64,000 bases of DNA from Lachnospiraceae bacterium (GTDB lineage: Bacteria > Bacillota > Clostridia > Lachnospirales > Lachnospiraceae), in the NCBI GenBank assembly GCA_029067085.1, contig JAIEFE010000010.1, forward strand, positions 1-64,000, given 5' to 3'. Below, piece by piece: positions 34,865 through 44,110 of the stretch. A program made the translations under genes and the position numbers. The notes beneath the pieces were generated by a model, which was given only the letters and a program-made list of their open reading frames with translations, ran no database searches and was not told the origin of the DNA. Numbering within the stretch: the first letter of the stretch is position 1; each line of letters starts with the position of its first letter.

Positions 34865-34902
34865 AAAAATCAAGGCTCTTCGAGAAGTCCCCGAAAAGCC
34901 TT
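34865..34902 (-). terminator. Terminator between rpmF and plsX
   Basis: On the minus strand AAGGCTTTTCG pairs with CGAAGAGCCTT around an eight-base loop (with one G-U pair), followed by GATTTTTATG. It lies after the rpmF stop and should lower readthrough into plsX. Confidence 0.7.
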
Positions 34903-34911
34903 TCACACCGA

Positions 34912-35091
34912 TCAATCAACTGCAATGATCTCTTTTTTGTTGTATGTGCCGCATTTCTTACATACTCTGTGAGGCACCATCAGCGCGCCGCACTTGCTGC
35001 ATTTCACCAATGTGGGAGCAGTCATCTTCCAGTTTGCTCTCCTCTTGTCTCTTCTTCCCTTAGAAGATTTGTTTTTCGGACATATAGACAT
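34912..35091 (-). CDS. rpmF: 50S ribosomal protein L32
   Basis: A 59-residue basic protein of the large ribosomal subunit with the opening CPKNKSSKGRRDKRRANWK and a four-Cys zinc knuckle CSKCG...CKKCG. This is the zinc-containing form of L32. The start at 35091 follows GGAGG and lies two bases after the yceD stop, so the pair is coupled. Confidence 0.97.
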   Translation of the reverse strand: MSICPKNKSSKGRRDKRRANWKMTAPTLVKCSKCGALMVPHRVCKKCGTYNKKEIIAVD

Positions 35092-35093
35092 CG

Positions 35094-35618
35094 TCACACC
35101 TCCCTTTCTGCTTCAAAAATATCCTTGATCGCCGCCATTCTGGGATCGGGCACGAAGCTGTCGCAATCGCACTTCCCCGTATTCAGATCCCTGCCGCATG
35201 TGGGACAGATTCCCTTACAATCCGGCTTACACAGAATCTTCATAGGCCAGCTTGTCACTATCTCACTGATCAGTAAGTCCTCTACGTCGAGTACAAAACC
35301 GTCCATGAAGAGCTGTTCTTCATAGACAGCAGGATCGGCTGCCGCATCCGGTGCCCACACCTGCCTGCTGAAGGCAAGCGAAATCTCCTGCTCCACGGGC
35401 TTCAAACATCTGTCGCAGCTCGCAGTGAAGACAAAAGACACTTCTGCGTCGATCCTGGCCTTTCCTTTTCCTGTGTTTGTAAAAACGAAGGAGACCGGCG
35501 ACGATGCATGTCCCGGATAAGTCTCTCCGCCGACAGAAATCTCCGTAATCTGTGTCTCCGCCTGCATCGAAACGACTCTATCTTCGTTTGTCAGGGCCTC
35601 AGTCAGGTTTAAAAACAT
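35094..35618 (-). CDS. yceD: YceD/DUF177-family protein
   Basis: The 174-residue protein has the DUF177 layout with CDRCLKPVEQEI and, near the end, CKPDCKGICPTCGRDLNTGKC, the conserved Cys cluster of the family. YceD-type proteins lie before rpmF in most bacteria and are linked to rRNA (23S) metabolism. It is the first gene of the housekeeping operon; start at 35618 follows GGGAG. Confidence 0.93.
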   Translation of the reverse strand: MFLNLTEALTNEDRVVSMQAETQITEISVGGETYPGHASSPVSFVFTNTGKGKARIDAEVSFVFTASCDRCLKPVEQEISLAFSRQVWAPDAAADPAVYEEQLFMDGFVLDVEDLLISEIVTSWPMKILCKPDCKGICPTCGRDLNTGKCDCDSFVPDPRMAAIKDIFEAEREV

Positions 35619-35644
35619 AGCAGACTCCCATTCATACGCAAACA

Positions 35645-35673
35645 ATTATACATATAGGGCAGAGGTTTGTCAA
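35645..35673 (-). promoter_or_regulatory. Consensus promoter of the yceD-rpmF-plsX-acpP-rnc-smc-ftsY operon
   Basis: On the minus strand TTGACA (35673-35668) and TATAAT (35650-35645) are separated by exactly 17 bases. Transcription would begin close to 35638, giving a very short leader before yceD. Confidence 0.92.
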
Positions 35674-35689
35674 CGAGTTTTTTATAAAG

Positions 35690-36904
35690 TCAGCTTCTCA
35701 GTCCCTGAATCAAAATAATCAAGATAAGTACAGGCAAAACAAACCTGAAATAGTATTTTAAATGCTTTGACAGCTTCCATCCTTCTCCGGTATTGGCTTC
35801 CTCCAGATACTTGTCAAATCCCCATCCCCATTTGGTTACGCAGAATAAGAGAAAGACGAGAGAGCCGATGGGAAGTAGTAAATTGCTGACAAGAAAATCT
35901 TCGCTGTCCAGCACATCCCTCCCGCCGATCAGATGCAGACTGCTCCACACGTTGTATCCCAACACACAGGGAAGACTTGCTATCAGTACAAAAATACAGT
36001 TAATGACTGACGCCTTCTTCCTGCTCCATCCAAAATTATCGATACAGCCCGCCAGTAAATTCTCAAACACGGCAATCACCGTGGAGAAGCTGGCGAAAGT
36101 CATAAACAGGAAAAAGAGCGCACCCCAGATACGTCCCCCTGCCATATTGATAAACACATTCGGCAGCGTAATGAAAATCAAAGACGGGCCTGCATCGGGC
36201 TCTACCCCGAAGGAGAAGCACGCCGGAAAGATGATCAGGCCGGACATCAACGCCACAAACGTATCCAACACGCAGATCCGCAAAGACTCTCCCGCCAACG
36301 TATGTTCATTTGACATATAACTGCCAAATATCTCCATTGCACCGATTCCCAGGCTCAGCGTAAAAAAGGACTGATTCATGGCGGCAGTGATCACATTGCC
36401 AAGCCCTGCCTCTTTTGCTCTGCCGAAATCGGGCATCAGATAAAAGGCTATCCCTGCCCTCGCACCTGACAGCATAGCACTGTGAACCGCCAATACGATG
36501 ATCAACACAAGCAGCGCCATCATCATCACTTTAGTAACGCGTTCCAGCCCTTTCTGCAGGCCGAAACTACAGACCAGAAAGCCCGCTATAACCGTGATCA
36601 GCATCCAGACTGTCATTTCTACGGGATCGGCACACAATTCGCCAAACACGTTGCTGACCACGTCCGCATTCATACCTTTCTGAAAGCTCCCGCCGGCAAA
36701 CTTAAAGAAATAGCTGAGCATCCAGCCCGAAACCGTCGTATAATACATCATCAGAAGATAGCAGCCCATCATACAAAACCAGCCATGAATATGCCACTTA
36801 CTCCCCGGCTTCTCCAAAGCCTTATATCCCAGCACCGCACTCTTGCCGCCGGCACGTCCCACGGCAAGCTCCATAGTCAAAACCGGTACGCCCATGCAAA
36901 GCAA
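35690..36904 (-). pseudogene. Neurotransmitter:sodium symporter (SNF) gene lacking its 5' end
   Basis: The remaining 404 residues start within membrane segment 2 of the SNF/NSS fold (LLCMGVPVLTMELAVGRAGG) and continue through all later segments to a normal end. Free-standing family members begin about 45 residues earlier with segment 1, whose unwound part binds Na+ and substrate. That part is absent in every frame upstream, where a lipoprotein gene ends only 15 bases away. GAGGAGG near 36915 could permit translation from a TTG, but the product would lack segment 1 and is probably inactive as a symporter. Confidence 0.7.
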
Positions 36905-36919
36905 AGTATCCTCCTCTTC

Positions 36920-38320
36920 TTAACCTGCAAAAGCACAGAACGGTCTCACTGTGATATCCGTCACAATACCATCCTCTGCCGAAAACCAGATACTCACATT
37001 GCCGAAACCTTCCCCGGTAATGAGACAGTTCTCCACCTCTCCATAAGGGGAAGCATAAAAACCATAGGCCTTCAGTTTTTCCCATGCACCGTTCTCACTG
37101 ATCCCGGGATAGATGCCGAAGATCGTCACATCTCCCACCTTCTCACCGGAATAACTGAGATCGCCCGAATCCAATGCCGTGAAGGTAAATATTTCTCTGC
37201 CGGAGATTGTTCCCACCGTATACTCCTCGAAATCCGGCTCCGGCTGATCAAGCTCCACATTATACTTCTCAGAAAGAAGTGTCTTCGCCGCATCCAGATA
37301 ATAGTCCTCATTTAAGATCAACAGGCCCAGATCGGAATCGGTATCTAGCCGTTCCTTCCCGGCTTCATCCGCGAGAAGCTTTAAATATGCCGGTGTGAAA
37401 GCCGCAAAGGACTCATATTCCATAGGTTGATACTCGATGGAGATTTCCTCTGCCCCTTTCATAAGTCCGTTATACCATTCCTCGAAGTCCGCCTGATCGT
37501 ACTTGTAATCTTCATACCACTCAAAAGCATCTTTTACACTTGTATCTGTCTGAATGCAATATATGGTTCCATCCCCGTCAACATCCAGCTCATCCGGAAA
37601 TGGCTGTCCCTCATATGAGTCGGAAATCGCCTTATCCCACGCACACGCATAACCAATCTGCTCATAGGAATCGCGCTTTGGTTCATAGCGGAAGAGTGTA
37701 ATGGGCCAGAATTCCCCGCGCGAATGATTATGGGAAGCCTCCGCCTTGATGATTCCGTTATCGTAATAGGTAAGAGCCGGGAACTGCGTAAATTCCCGCT
37801 TTAGCTTTCCAAGCACAGGATCATAGTCATAAATGATCTCCATCATGCCAGCCATGATTGCGTTGGCATAGCAGACGATCAGTTCCTCTCTGCCATCCCC
37901 GTCAATGTCTGTCACAGCAAAATGGTTGTCTCTCATCTCTCCAAAACCGGCATCCAGAGACGAGGTATCCAGTTCACCGTCAGGGAGCTGCCTTACACCA
38001 ATGATCTGTGACAACACACCGCTGTAGTAATGCCTGATCTGCGCTTCATACAATTCCTGAGCCTTCTCTGCGTTTTTCTTGTCAGAATCCACCTCATTTT
38101 CCACATCTGTGTCGTCCACGACATCCTCTTCTTTCAATACGTGGGCATCAGCCTCATCAGAGTTTTCTGCCTTATTCTCCTCAAGTATCTGCTCTTCCTG
38201 TATCTCTCCCGCCGTTTCGCTGCCCTTTACAACATCGTCCTTCACGCCGCACCCTGCAAAAAACATGGCACCGACACACAATAATGTGGCAGTGCCTATT
38301 TTTAAACTTCTCTTTTTCAT
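36920..38320 (-). CDS. Lipoprotein with calcium-loop-like repeats, unknown function
   Basis: The 466-residue protein has a lipoprotein signal with FFAGC near residue 24, an acidic linker (about 30-85) and an outer domain with two DxDGDG loops (VTDIDGDGREELIV near 145 and LDVDGDGTIYC near 258), such as occur in EF-hand-like or FG-GAP-type repeats and may bind calcium. Family function unknown. The stop lies 15 bases before the truncated symporter, so an ancient deletion joined them. A promoter lies upstream at 38359-38388. Confidence 0.75.
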   Translation of the reverse strand: MKKRSLKIGTATLLCVGAMFFAGCGVKDDVVKGSETAGEIQEEQILEENKAENSDEADAHVLKEEDVVDDTDVENEVDSDKKNAEKAQELYEAQIRHYYSGVLSQIIGVRQLPDGELDTSSLDAGFGEMRDNHFAVTDIDGDGREELIVCYANAIMAGMMEIIYDYDPVLGKLKREFTQFPALTYYDNGIIKAEASHNHSRGEFWPITLFRYEPKRDSYEQIGYACAWDKAISDSYEGQPFPDELDVDGDGTIYCIQTDTSVKDAFEWYEDYKYDQADFEEWYNGLMKGAEEISIEYQPMEYESFAAFTPAYLKLLADEAGKERLDTDSDLGLLILNEDYYLDAAKTLLSEKYNVELDQPEPDFEEYTVGTISGREIFTFTALDSGDLSYSGEKVGDVTIFGIYPGISENGAWEKLKAYGFYASPYGEVENCLITGEGFGNVSIWFSAEDGIVTDITVRPFCAFAG

Positions 38321-38358
38321 AGTACACTCCTCATTCCCGTGAAATAATATTCTGCCCT

Positions 38359-38388
38359 ATTCTATCACAGGAAAATGATTCTTGTCCA
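38359..38388 (-). promoter_or_regulatory. Promoter of the lipoprotein gene
   Basis: On the minus strand TGGACA (38388-38383) and TAGAAT (38364-38359) are 18 bases apart, about 40 bases before the lipoprotein start. Confidence 0.6.
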
Positions 38389-38420
38389 TGTATGGTTTTG
38401 AAAGTAGTTTCCCACATTCA

Positions 38421-39083
38421 CTACAGCACAAACATGAAAAACAGAACAACATAAGCTTTCTTAAAATCCCGGTTGACAAGCAGGTAGACGCTTCCCATTG
38501 CAAATCCCAGAGCTATCCCCAAACATCCTGTCAGCGGATTCTTGGTGAAAATATGCGCCAATCCCCAAGTCAGACCACAAAAAATTCCGCCATAAGGAAT
38601 TTTTTCTCTGCGAAACCATACTTCACAGGCCTTCTGCCCAAATACAATGATCAACAGGAAAAGCATCGTTTCAAAAGCATAATATATGTATTGAAAGGCA
38701 AAAAGAAGAAATCCCTTATTTACATACTCCAAATATACTTTGAACCCGCCCCATGATATATAGTCCACGATAAAGGCAAGCAGGATAAACAAAGCGCATA
38801 AACCCATCTGCCATAAGTTTATCTCCTTTCCTTTTTCCAGCAAAGCAAAATGATACTTTTTACCGGATCTCCGAATCAGGATAAAAGCAAATATTCCCCA
38901 TGTTATACAGGTTAGGATCCAATGTGCAATAGTCTGTATATTGGACCATTCCTGCATAGGTGCATTGTATATTACAGGTTCCAACCAATAAGCATAAAGC
39001 ACTTCCATGCCAAGCCCTGCAAAAGCATATAATCCAAGCGACAAGTAATCCCCGCCCGTAATTTTTTCTTTCTTTTCTTTCAT
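38421..39083 (-). CDS. CPBP-like intramembrane protease family protein
   Basis: A 220-residue membrane protein with about six hydrophobic segments. The second half, with YYAFETMLFLLIIVFGQKAC and later FCGLTWGLAHIFTKNPLTG, follows the arrangement of the CPBP (Abi) family, where Glu and His in membrane helices form the active site. The usual EExxR motif is only partly kept (FET), so activity is uncertain. Its start overlaps the end of the 39080 gene by four bases (coupling) and completes a LytTR group. Confidence 0.65.
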   Translation of the reverse strand: MKEKKEKITGGDYLSLGLYAFAGLGMEVLYAYWLEPVIYNAPMQEWSNIQTIAHWILTCITWGIFAFILIRRSGKKYHFALLEKGKEINLWQMGLCALFILLAFIVDYISWGGFKVYLEYVNKGFLLFAFQYIYYAFETMLFLLIIVFGQKACEVWFRREKIPYGGIFCGLTWGLAHIFTKNPLTGCLGIALGFAMGSVYLLVNRDFKKAYVVLFFMFVL

Positions 39084-39529
39084 ATTTCCCGCTTCCCTTC
39101 TGCTCTACTTTTATGTTCTTTTATCTCTTTCAATGCGCAATTGGCAGATTTAACCTCATGAAAAACCGCCACATAATAAATAATGACTCCTATGACATAC
39201 GGAATCGTAAAAGACAAAAACATATCCCAATAAGCTTCCTCATGAAGCTCGCCAAACCATCCGCCTATCCATGTTATCAACATAACAATGCCAATCAGCA
39301 ATATATACTGCCCCAGAATGACAACCAAAAGGGGATATTTCTGAAAACGATAATGCTGCGATAATACAAAGGTTGCCAAAAGGGAAAAACCAAACATAAG
39401 AAGGATATTTGTCTGATAGTTACCGAAAACATCTTGTACAATAAGCTCTAATAGAATTTTACCAAACAGCAGTAATGTAAAGACTATGCATACAACACTC
39501 CAAAAATTATGTCTGTCAATGATTTTCAT
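39080..39529 (-). CDS. DUF3021-like four-helix membrane protein
   Basis: The 149-residue protein has four membrane helices (ILLMFGFSLLATFVLSQHYR is the second) and a basic tail, the size and context of DUF3021-type partners of LytTR regulators. The start at 39529 follows GGAGG and overlaps the LytTR gene by 14 bases. In related systems the membrane partner restrains or senses for its LytTR; that role is inferred. Confidence 0.65.
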   Translation of the reverse strand: MKIIDRHNFWSVVCIVFTLLLFGKILLELIVQDVFGNYQTNILLMFGFSLLATFVLSQHYRFQKYPLLVVILGQYILLIGIVMLITWIGGWFGELHEEAYWDMFLSFTIPYVIGVIIYYVAVFHEVKSANCALKEIKEHKSRAEGKREI

Positions 39530-39977
39530 AACACACCTCCCGAATATGGTATAAAGCATCCAAAAAGGATTTCTTGTATGTTCTGTTTAAAATCAAAATC
39601 TCACCGTTATCCATTAACAGTCTCAGCCTCATGTTCAAATCCGCCTTTACTTGATTTACTCTATAAAGATTGACGGCAGTTGATTTCCCGATTCGCACAA
39701 ATCCGCAATTTTCAAAACAATCCAGGAAATGCTGAAGGCTGTATTCCAACTGATATACTTCTTTTTCCTGATATGCAAAAAGCTTTCTGTCTACCACTTC
39801 CAGATAGTAAATACTCTCCGGATGAATCTTGTAAATGTCATTTTCCTTTTTGCCGGTAATGCTTTGAAAGGCAGTAAAAAAATCACGTATTGTTTTTATC
39901 CCTTCAGACTCTTCCCGGTAATGCACTTCTACATAATCCTCTTCCAGGAAAGGTTCTCTTTGATACTGTATTTTCAT
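39516..39977 (-). CDS. LytTR DNA-binding regulator (single-domain type)
   Basis: A 153-residue protein whose second half is a LytTR domain: IHPESIYYLEVVDRKLFAY, GFVRIGKSTAVNLYRVNQV and ILILNRTYKKSFLDAL. There is no receiver domain, as in the stand-alone LytTR class that pairs with membrane anti-activator proteins. It is the first gene of a three-gene group with the next two membrane proteins. Confidence 0.85.
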   Translation of the reverse strand: MKIQYQREPFLEEDYVEVHYREESEGIKTIRDFFTAFQSITGKKENDIYKIHPESIYYLEVVDRKLFAYQEKEVYQLEYSLQHFLDCFENCGFVRIGKSTAVNLYRVNQVKADLNMRLRLLMDNGEILILNRTYKKSFLDALYHIREVCYENH

Positions 39978-40208
39978 ATGAATTCCTGATCCTTTATTTT
40001 TTTATAATTTCTTCTTACACTATTTTTGCCTTTGCTGCAAGACGCCAATGCATAAGTTGCGAATGGCAGGTGGCAAGCTGCGCAAATAAACATATTCTTC
40101 TTTTTAGGTAAAATAAACTTCCTGCCACCAAAAGATTGCCTGACATTATTCTATTATGGTAACATATAAGGCATAGAATATTTTCATTACAAGAGAGGAG
40201 CAACATAT

Positions 40209-41189
40209 ATGTTGATAAAAATTTCCCTTGTACTTATTTTAATTCTGATCATTGTTCTGATATCTAATGTCATTACATTCAAACATGAAACTTATTATAA
40301 AATCACTGGAAACAATTTTTTGAAAACAATTTTTGATGCGGGTAAATATGGAGAATATCTGACTTATAAGAAGTTGAAGGAATATGAGGCTGACGGCGGA
40401 AAATTCCTTTTCAATTGCTACTTACCCAAAGAGGATGGCAAAACAACTGAAGTTGATGTACTGCTCATTCACTCTACCGGCATTTTTGTAATTGAAAGTA
40501 AAAATTACAGCGGATGGATATTTGGAGACGAAAATGGCAAAACATGGACACAGACGCTTCGCAGCGGCAACGGGAAGGTTCGTAAAGAGCATTTTTATAA
40601 TCCCATTATGCAGAACAGCACTCATGTAAAATGGTTAAAGGAAATAGTCGGAACTAATATTCCAATTTATTCGCTTATTGCTTTTTCCGAAAGATGTACA
40701 TTAAAAGATATAACTGTGGAAAGCTCTGATGTTGTGGTAATAAACAGACAGGATATCAGCGAATCGGTAAAGCACATGGGCAATCGTTCCATACAGGCTC
40801 TCAGTAAAATGGACATTTCTCGTATTCAGGAAATGCTGTATCCTTACACACAGACTACAGAATATGAAAAGCAGCAGCATATAGATAACCTCAAGACAGC
40901 AAGATACAAGATCAAGAAAAAAACAACAGATACTATTGTATCCGAATCCTCCAGCGATGCAAATAACGCAAGTGAAACGGCCTCAAATTCTACGCCTGCT
41001 GAAAATACGACACAGGAAAATGTGCCTCAGGAAAACACCGTAAACCAGAACAGCAATCGGATCTGTCCCAGATGCGGCGCAGACCTGGTTCTTCGTACTG
41101 CAAAGAAGGGAGAGCATTCCGGGGAGCAGTTTTATGGCTGCTCCAGATTCCCGAAATGCAGGTATACGACTTATAATCTCAACAAATGA
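40209..41189 (+). CDS. Membrane-anchored NERD nuclease-like protein with topoisomerase zinc ribbon
   Basis: The 326-residue protein has an N-terminal membrane segment (ISLVLILILIIVLISNV), a NERD domain with KYGEYLTYKKLK and TEVDVLLIHSTGIFVIESKN, whose Asp/Glu/Lys set matches the restriction-endonuclease-like fold, a Ser/Asn/Gln-rich linker and a C-terminal zinc ribbon (ICPRCGADLVLRTAKKG with FYGCSRFPKCRYT) as in topoisomerase I tails. Nucleic acid processing close to the membrane is suggested but not shown. Confidence 0.85.
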   Translation: MLIKISLVLILILIIVLISNVITFKHETYYKITGNNFLKTIFDAGKYGEYLTYKKLKEYEADGGKFLFNCYLPKEDGKTTEVDVLLIHSTGIFVIESKNYSGWIFGDENGKTWTQTLRSGNGKVRKEHFYNPIMQNSTHVKWLKEIVGTNIPIYSLIAFSERCTLKDITVESSDVVVINRQDISESVKHMGNRSIQALSKMDISRIQEMLYPYTQTTEYEKQQHIDNLKTARYKIKKKTTDTIVSESSSDANNASETASNSTPAENTTQENVPQENTVNQNSNRICPRCGADLVLRTAKKGEHSGEQFYGCSRFPKCRYTTYNLNK

Positions 41190-41209
41190 ATACTTTCCTA
41201 TCTTCTTGC

Positions 41210-41701
41210 CTATACAGAAACAGAAATACTAGGACTCTGCTCCTCAGAAACAGTATCTCCAGACTTTGTATAGGTCACAGGCTCCTTTATGGCATCTATC
41301 TTGGTTTCATCAGAATCCGTACGATCCAGAACCGTGCTATCCTTCAGCAATACCTTCCCTTCTTCACTGATCTCCACGGTATCTGTATTGGTATCAGCAT
41401 TTCTGTTTTCCTCAATTCTTTCCTCCAGTTTCTCACGTTCTTCTCTGCGCTTTTCGATAACCTCCTCGCGCTGCTCTTCCGCGATCCTGCGGGTCTCCTC
41501 CACATCTTTTTTCATGCCCTCGTCCGCTTTTTCTTTATACTTATAGGCATCTTCGTGGAAATCACCCATGTAACCCATTGCCCGCTCCATCTTGGCAGTG
41601 TCACCCTTGATCCTCGCCTCTTTAAATACCCGAAACGGAGTGTTGAGTAGGTCCATGTTTGTTCTGGCGCCAATCAATCCTTCCATTGTCTTTGTATGCA
41701 T
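41210..41701 (-). CDS. Charged coiled-coil protein, unknown function
   Basis: A 163-residue protein rich in Glu, Lys and Arg; residues about 60-100 (KYKEKADEGMKKDVEE...) form a long helix likely to be a coiled coil. No signal peptide, membrane segment or Cys is seen and no family is recognised. AAGGAGG precedes the ATG at 41701. It lies downstream of the sensor kinase, on the same strand, 125 bases away. Confidence 0.65.
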   Translation of the reverse strand: MHTKTMEGLIGARTNMDLLNTPFRVFKEARIKGDTAKMERAMGYMGDFHEDAYKYKEKADEGMKKDVEETRRIAEEQREEVIEKRREEREKLEERIEENRNADTNTDTVEISEEGKVLLKDSTVLDRTDSDETKIDAIKEPVTYTKSGDTVSEEQSPSISVSV

Positions 41702-41826
41702 TGCATCGCCTCCTTGTCATTTTTGTGCTCATGTTGCCCTCCACACAAAATTTCATGAAAAGTGGGGACAAATAATGCACTCATCAGTTGTTTCGGCGGC
41801 GGGAAAAACTATGTTAGGTTTCTGTT

Positions 41827-43206
41827 TCAAACAGCCGATTTGATGTCATGTGTGGCATCCTGCAGCGGTATTAAAATGGATATAACGAAAATGCCTTTTT
41901 CGGCTTCTTTATTTACTACTCCGTTATACTTATTGACCACATCGCCTACATTCAGCAGACCAATTCCGTGTTCCTGTGAATCCTCTTTACTTGTAGATCC
42001 ATCTGTATACTTCTCCGTCCTGTCCATACTGTTTCTTACTTCCAGAAGAAAGCATTTCTTTACCGTTTTTGCCTGAATATTGATAAAACGGCATTGACCG
42101 CTCTGCATCCTTTCACATGCTTCCAACGCATTATCCAATATGTTTCCAAACAATACGCACAGATCAAATTCATTGATATCGTTTCCTTTTGGTATCTGCA
42201 CATCACATTCCCATTGGATATTTCCCCCTTTGGCTCGCTGCCGTTTCTGATACAGGAGCGCATCCACCGCTCTGCTCCCTGTCATATCTCCACAGCTCTC
42301 CAAACCACAGTCCTCCATATTTTTCAGATAATCGCCCATTTTCTCCCACTCTTCATTCCGAACCAGCCCCGAAAGCGCAATGATATGGTTTTTCATGTCA
42401 TGCCGCAGCCGTTCCGACTGTCTGTACTGCTCCGTCAGCATTTGATAGACCGCAATCTGCGTATGATACCGGCTGCTCTTTTTCTGTTCCAGATAAATCC
42501 GATCCATTCCGAACACATAAAACGCTGCCGCAGTCAGTGAAATAATTGCCAAAACAGCAAACTGCGTGTTGCTGAAAATCTGGTCATAGTACAGCCCCAT
42601 ATTTCCCCCGCTTCTGACCATGATCCCGTGGCACGCACCCCAGTCCGCCACATCGAACACGGCAATAATCAAAAACAAGGGAACCGCCAACGTAACATAC
42701 CATTTCCCCGGCTTTTCGGAAAAGACTGTGTCAAAATGATTTGTCATATAAGATACGGCAAACGCCGCCATACAAAAGCTGACCACACTCAACACCACTC
42801 CCTCCCAATCATTTACCAGTGGATTCGGAATGTTTTTCATACTATGTTTGAAAAAGAGGACAAGACATGACAGACAAGAACCAAGAATATTTTCCACCAG
42901 TCTCGAAACGTTCATCATCAAGGACGCCGCCAAAATCTTTTTCTCCCATCCCGCCCGAAAACAGAAGAACACCAGTCCCATAAACACTATATGAGAAAGG
43001 ATTTCATAAAGGATTTGAGGTAGATGATAACACCTGCACATAATATTCAAAACCAGCCAGCTGCCGGAAGAACAAAGTACAAACACCAATTCTCTTTTCC
43101 CGGAAGTTCCCAGATACCTTTTACAGAATCTACCGGTCGCCCACGCATATCCCAGATAGCAGGGCGCTACGATCAAAATATCCACGCAATCCAAGAGCTG
43201 TCTCAT
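41827..43206 (-). CDS. AgrC/GHKL-type sensor histidine kinase
   Basis: The 459-residue protein has six or seven membrane helices in the first 260 residues, then a cytoplasmic kinase core with the phospho-acceptor region LRHDMKNHIIAL, the N-box NILDNALEACERM and G-box HGIGLLNVGD. This is the peptide-sensing HPK10 (AgrC-like) layout. Its start overlaps the stop of the response regulator gene by four bases. The signal is unknown; no propeptide gene is visible nearby. Confidence 0.9.
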   Translation of the reverse strand: MRQLLDCVDILIVAPCYLGYAWATGRFCKRYLGTSGKRELVFVLCSSGSWLVLNIMCRCYHLPQILYEILSHIVFMGLVFFCFRAGWEKKILAASLMMNVSRLVENILGSCLSCLVLFFKHSMKNIPNPLVNDWEGVVLSVVSFCMAAFAVSYMTNHFDTVFSEKPGKWYVTLAVPLFLIIAVFDVADWGACHGIMVRSGGNMGLYYDQIFSNTQFAVLAIISLTAAAFYVFGMDRIYLEQKKSSRYHTQIAVYQMLTEQYRQSERLRHDMKNHIIALSGLVRNEEWEKMGDYLKNMEDCGLESCGDMTGSRAVDALLYQKRQRAKGGNIQWECDVQIPKGNDINEFDLCVLFGNILDNALEACERMQSGQCRFINIQAKTVKKCFLLEVRNSMDRTEKYTDGSTSKEDSQEHGIGLLNVGDVVNKYNGVVNKEAEKGIFVISILIPLQDATHDIKSAV

Positions 43207-43919
43207 AGAATCCCTCCATTTTCCCGCATAACCTTAAGCACCTCCCGGCAAAATTCCTCATATCTTCGCTTTGCGATCACAATAGCTTCCCCGTTTTCCA
43301 GTATCGCTTCCTGCCTGTTATATCCGTCAACATATTTCAGATTGATCAGATAACTTTTATGGCACCTGAAAAACCCTTTATCCCGCAGTTTGCTCTCCAG
43401 CTCTCCGATCTGTTCATAATAGGTAAAAATACCATCCGTCTCATGAACATCGACCACTCTTCCTCTTATCTCAAAATAATAGATGTCATCAAGAAACAGC
43501 TTCTTGTTCTGCCTTTCCCTGCTTACTATGATATATTCCTGCAAACGGCTTTCTGTTTTTGAAACGGCTCTTTGCAATACCCTTTTCAGTTTCCTGTCAT
43601 CCACAGGCTTCAGCAAGTATTGAAAGGCCTCCACGTCATACGCTTCGAACACATACTCCCTGCTGCAAGATACAAAAATCAGTATTTTATCAAAAGCCCT
43701 TTCGCGAAACAGCTGTGCTGTTTTCATCCCATCCAGATCCTGCATCATAATATCAAGAAAAATAATATCAAAGCTTTCTATTGTCTGCAGCAGTTCCCTG
43801 CCGCTTTGAAACTGGCGGACGATGCACGGTATTTTCATCTCCTCCAGAATATCTTTGATTTTCCTAGCCATATTACAGCATTCTATGACTTCATCATCAC
43901 ATACTGCTATGGAAAACAT
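43203..43919 (-). CDS. LytTR-type response regulator
   Basis: The 238-residue protein joins a receiver domain (IAVCDDEVIECC, phospho-acceptor in FDIIFLDIMMQDLDGMK) to a LytTR DNA-binding domain (IIVSRERQNKKLFLDDIYYF, FRCHKSYLINLKYVDGYNR). It forms a two-component pair with the overlapping kinase gene. The start at 43919 with GGCAGG upstream is used; the longer frame reads through promoter sequence. Confidence 0.92.
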   Translation of the reverse strand: MFSIAVCDDEVIECCNMARKIKDILEEMKIPCIVRQFQSGRELLQTIESFDIIFLDIMMQDLDGMKTAQLFRERAFDKILIFVSCSREYVFEAYDVEAFQYLLKPVDDRKLKRVLQRAVSKTESRLQEYIIVSRERQNKKLFLDDIYYFEIRGRVVDVHETDGIFTYYEQIGELESKLRDKGFFRCHKSYLINLKYVDGYNRQEAILENGEAIVIAKRRYEEFCREVLKVMRENGGIL

Positions 43920-44028
43920 TTTAACCACCTGCCTTATACGGGTATATCGTATATATCGACATGAATAGAAGCAAAGCTTTATTGTTGTCTTGAACGGGCA
44001 TTTGGGTGTAATGACCGTGCTCCCTTTG

Positions 44029-44057
44029 CTAATAACAGGGTTGGTCATTTTTGTCAA
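44029..44057 (-). promoter_or_regulatory. Promoter of the LytTR response regulator/kinase operon
   Basis: On the minus strand TTGACA (44057-44052) and TATTAG (44034-44029) are 17 bases apart. The leader to the regulator start is about 105 bases; LytTR self-regulation is common but no certain site was recognised. Confidence 0.75.
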
Positions 44058-44061
44058 TCCA

Positions 44062-44107
44062 ATTAAAACGGGGAGGTGTCTATTGATACTCTCAATAAAC
44101 ACCTCCC
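44062..44107 (-). terminator. Terminator after the VanY-like gene
   Basis: On the minus strand GGGAGGTGT-N-TATTGA pairs with TCAATA-N-ACACCTCCC, a stem of about 15 bp with a GAGTA loop, followed by CGTTTTAATT. It starts a few bases after the VanY-like stop and ends just before the next promoter. Confidence 0.8.
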
Positions 44108-44110
44108 ATA

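Noticed and set aside
40050..40140. Inverted repeat around GGTGGCA/TGCCACC before the NERD gene
   Set aside because: Arms are only 7-8 bp and about 50 bases apart; this can occur by chance.
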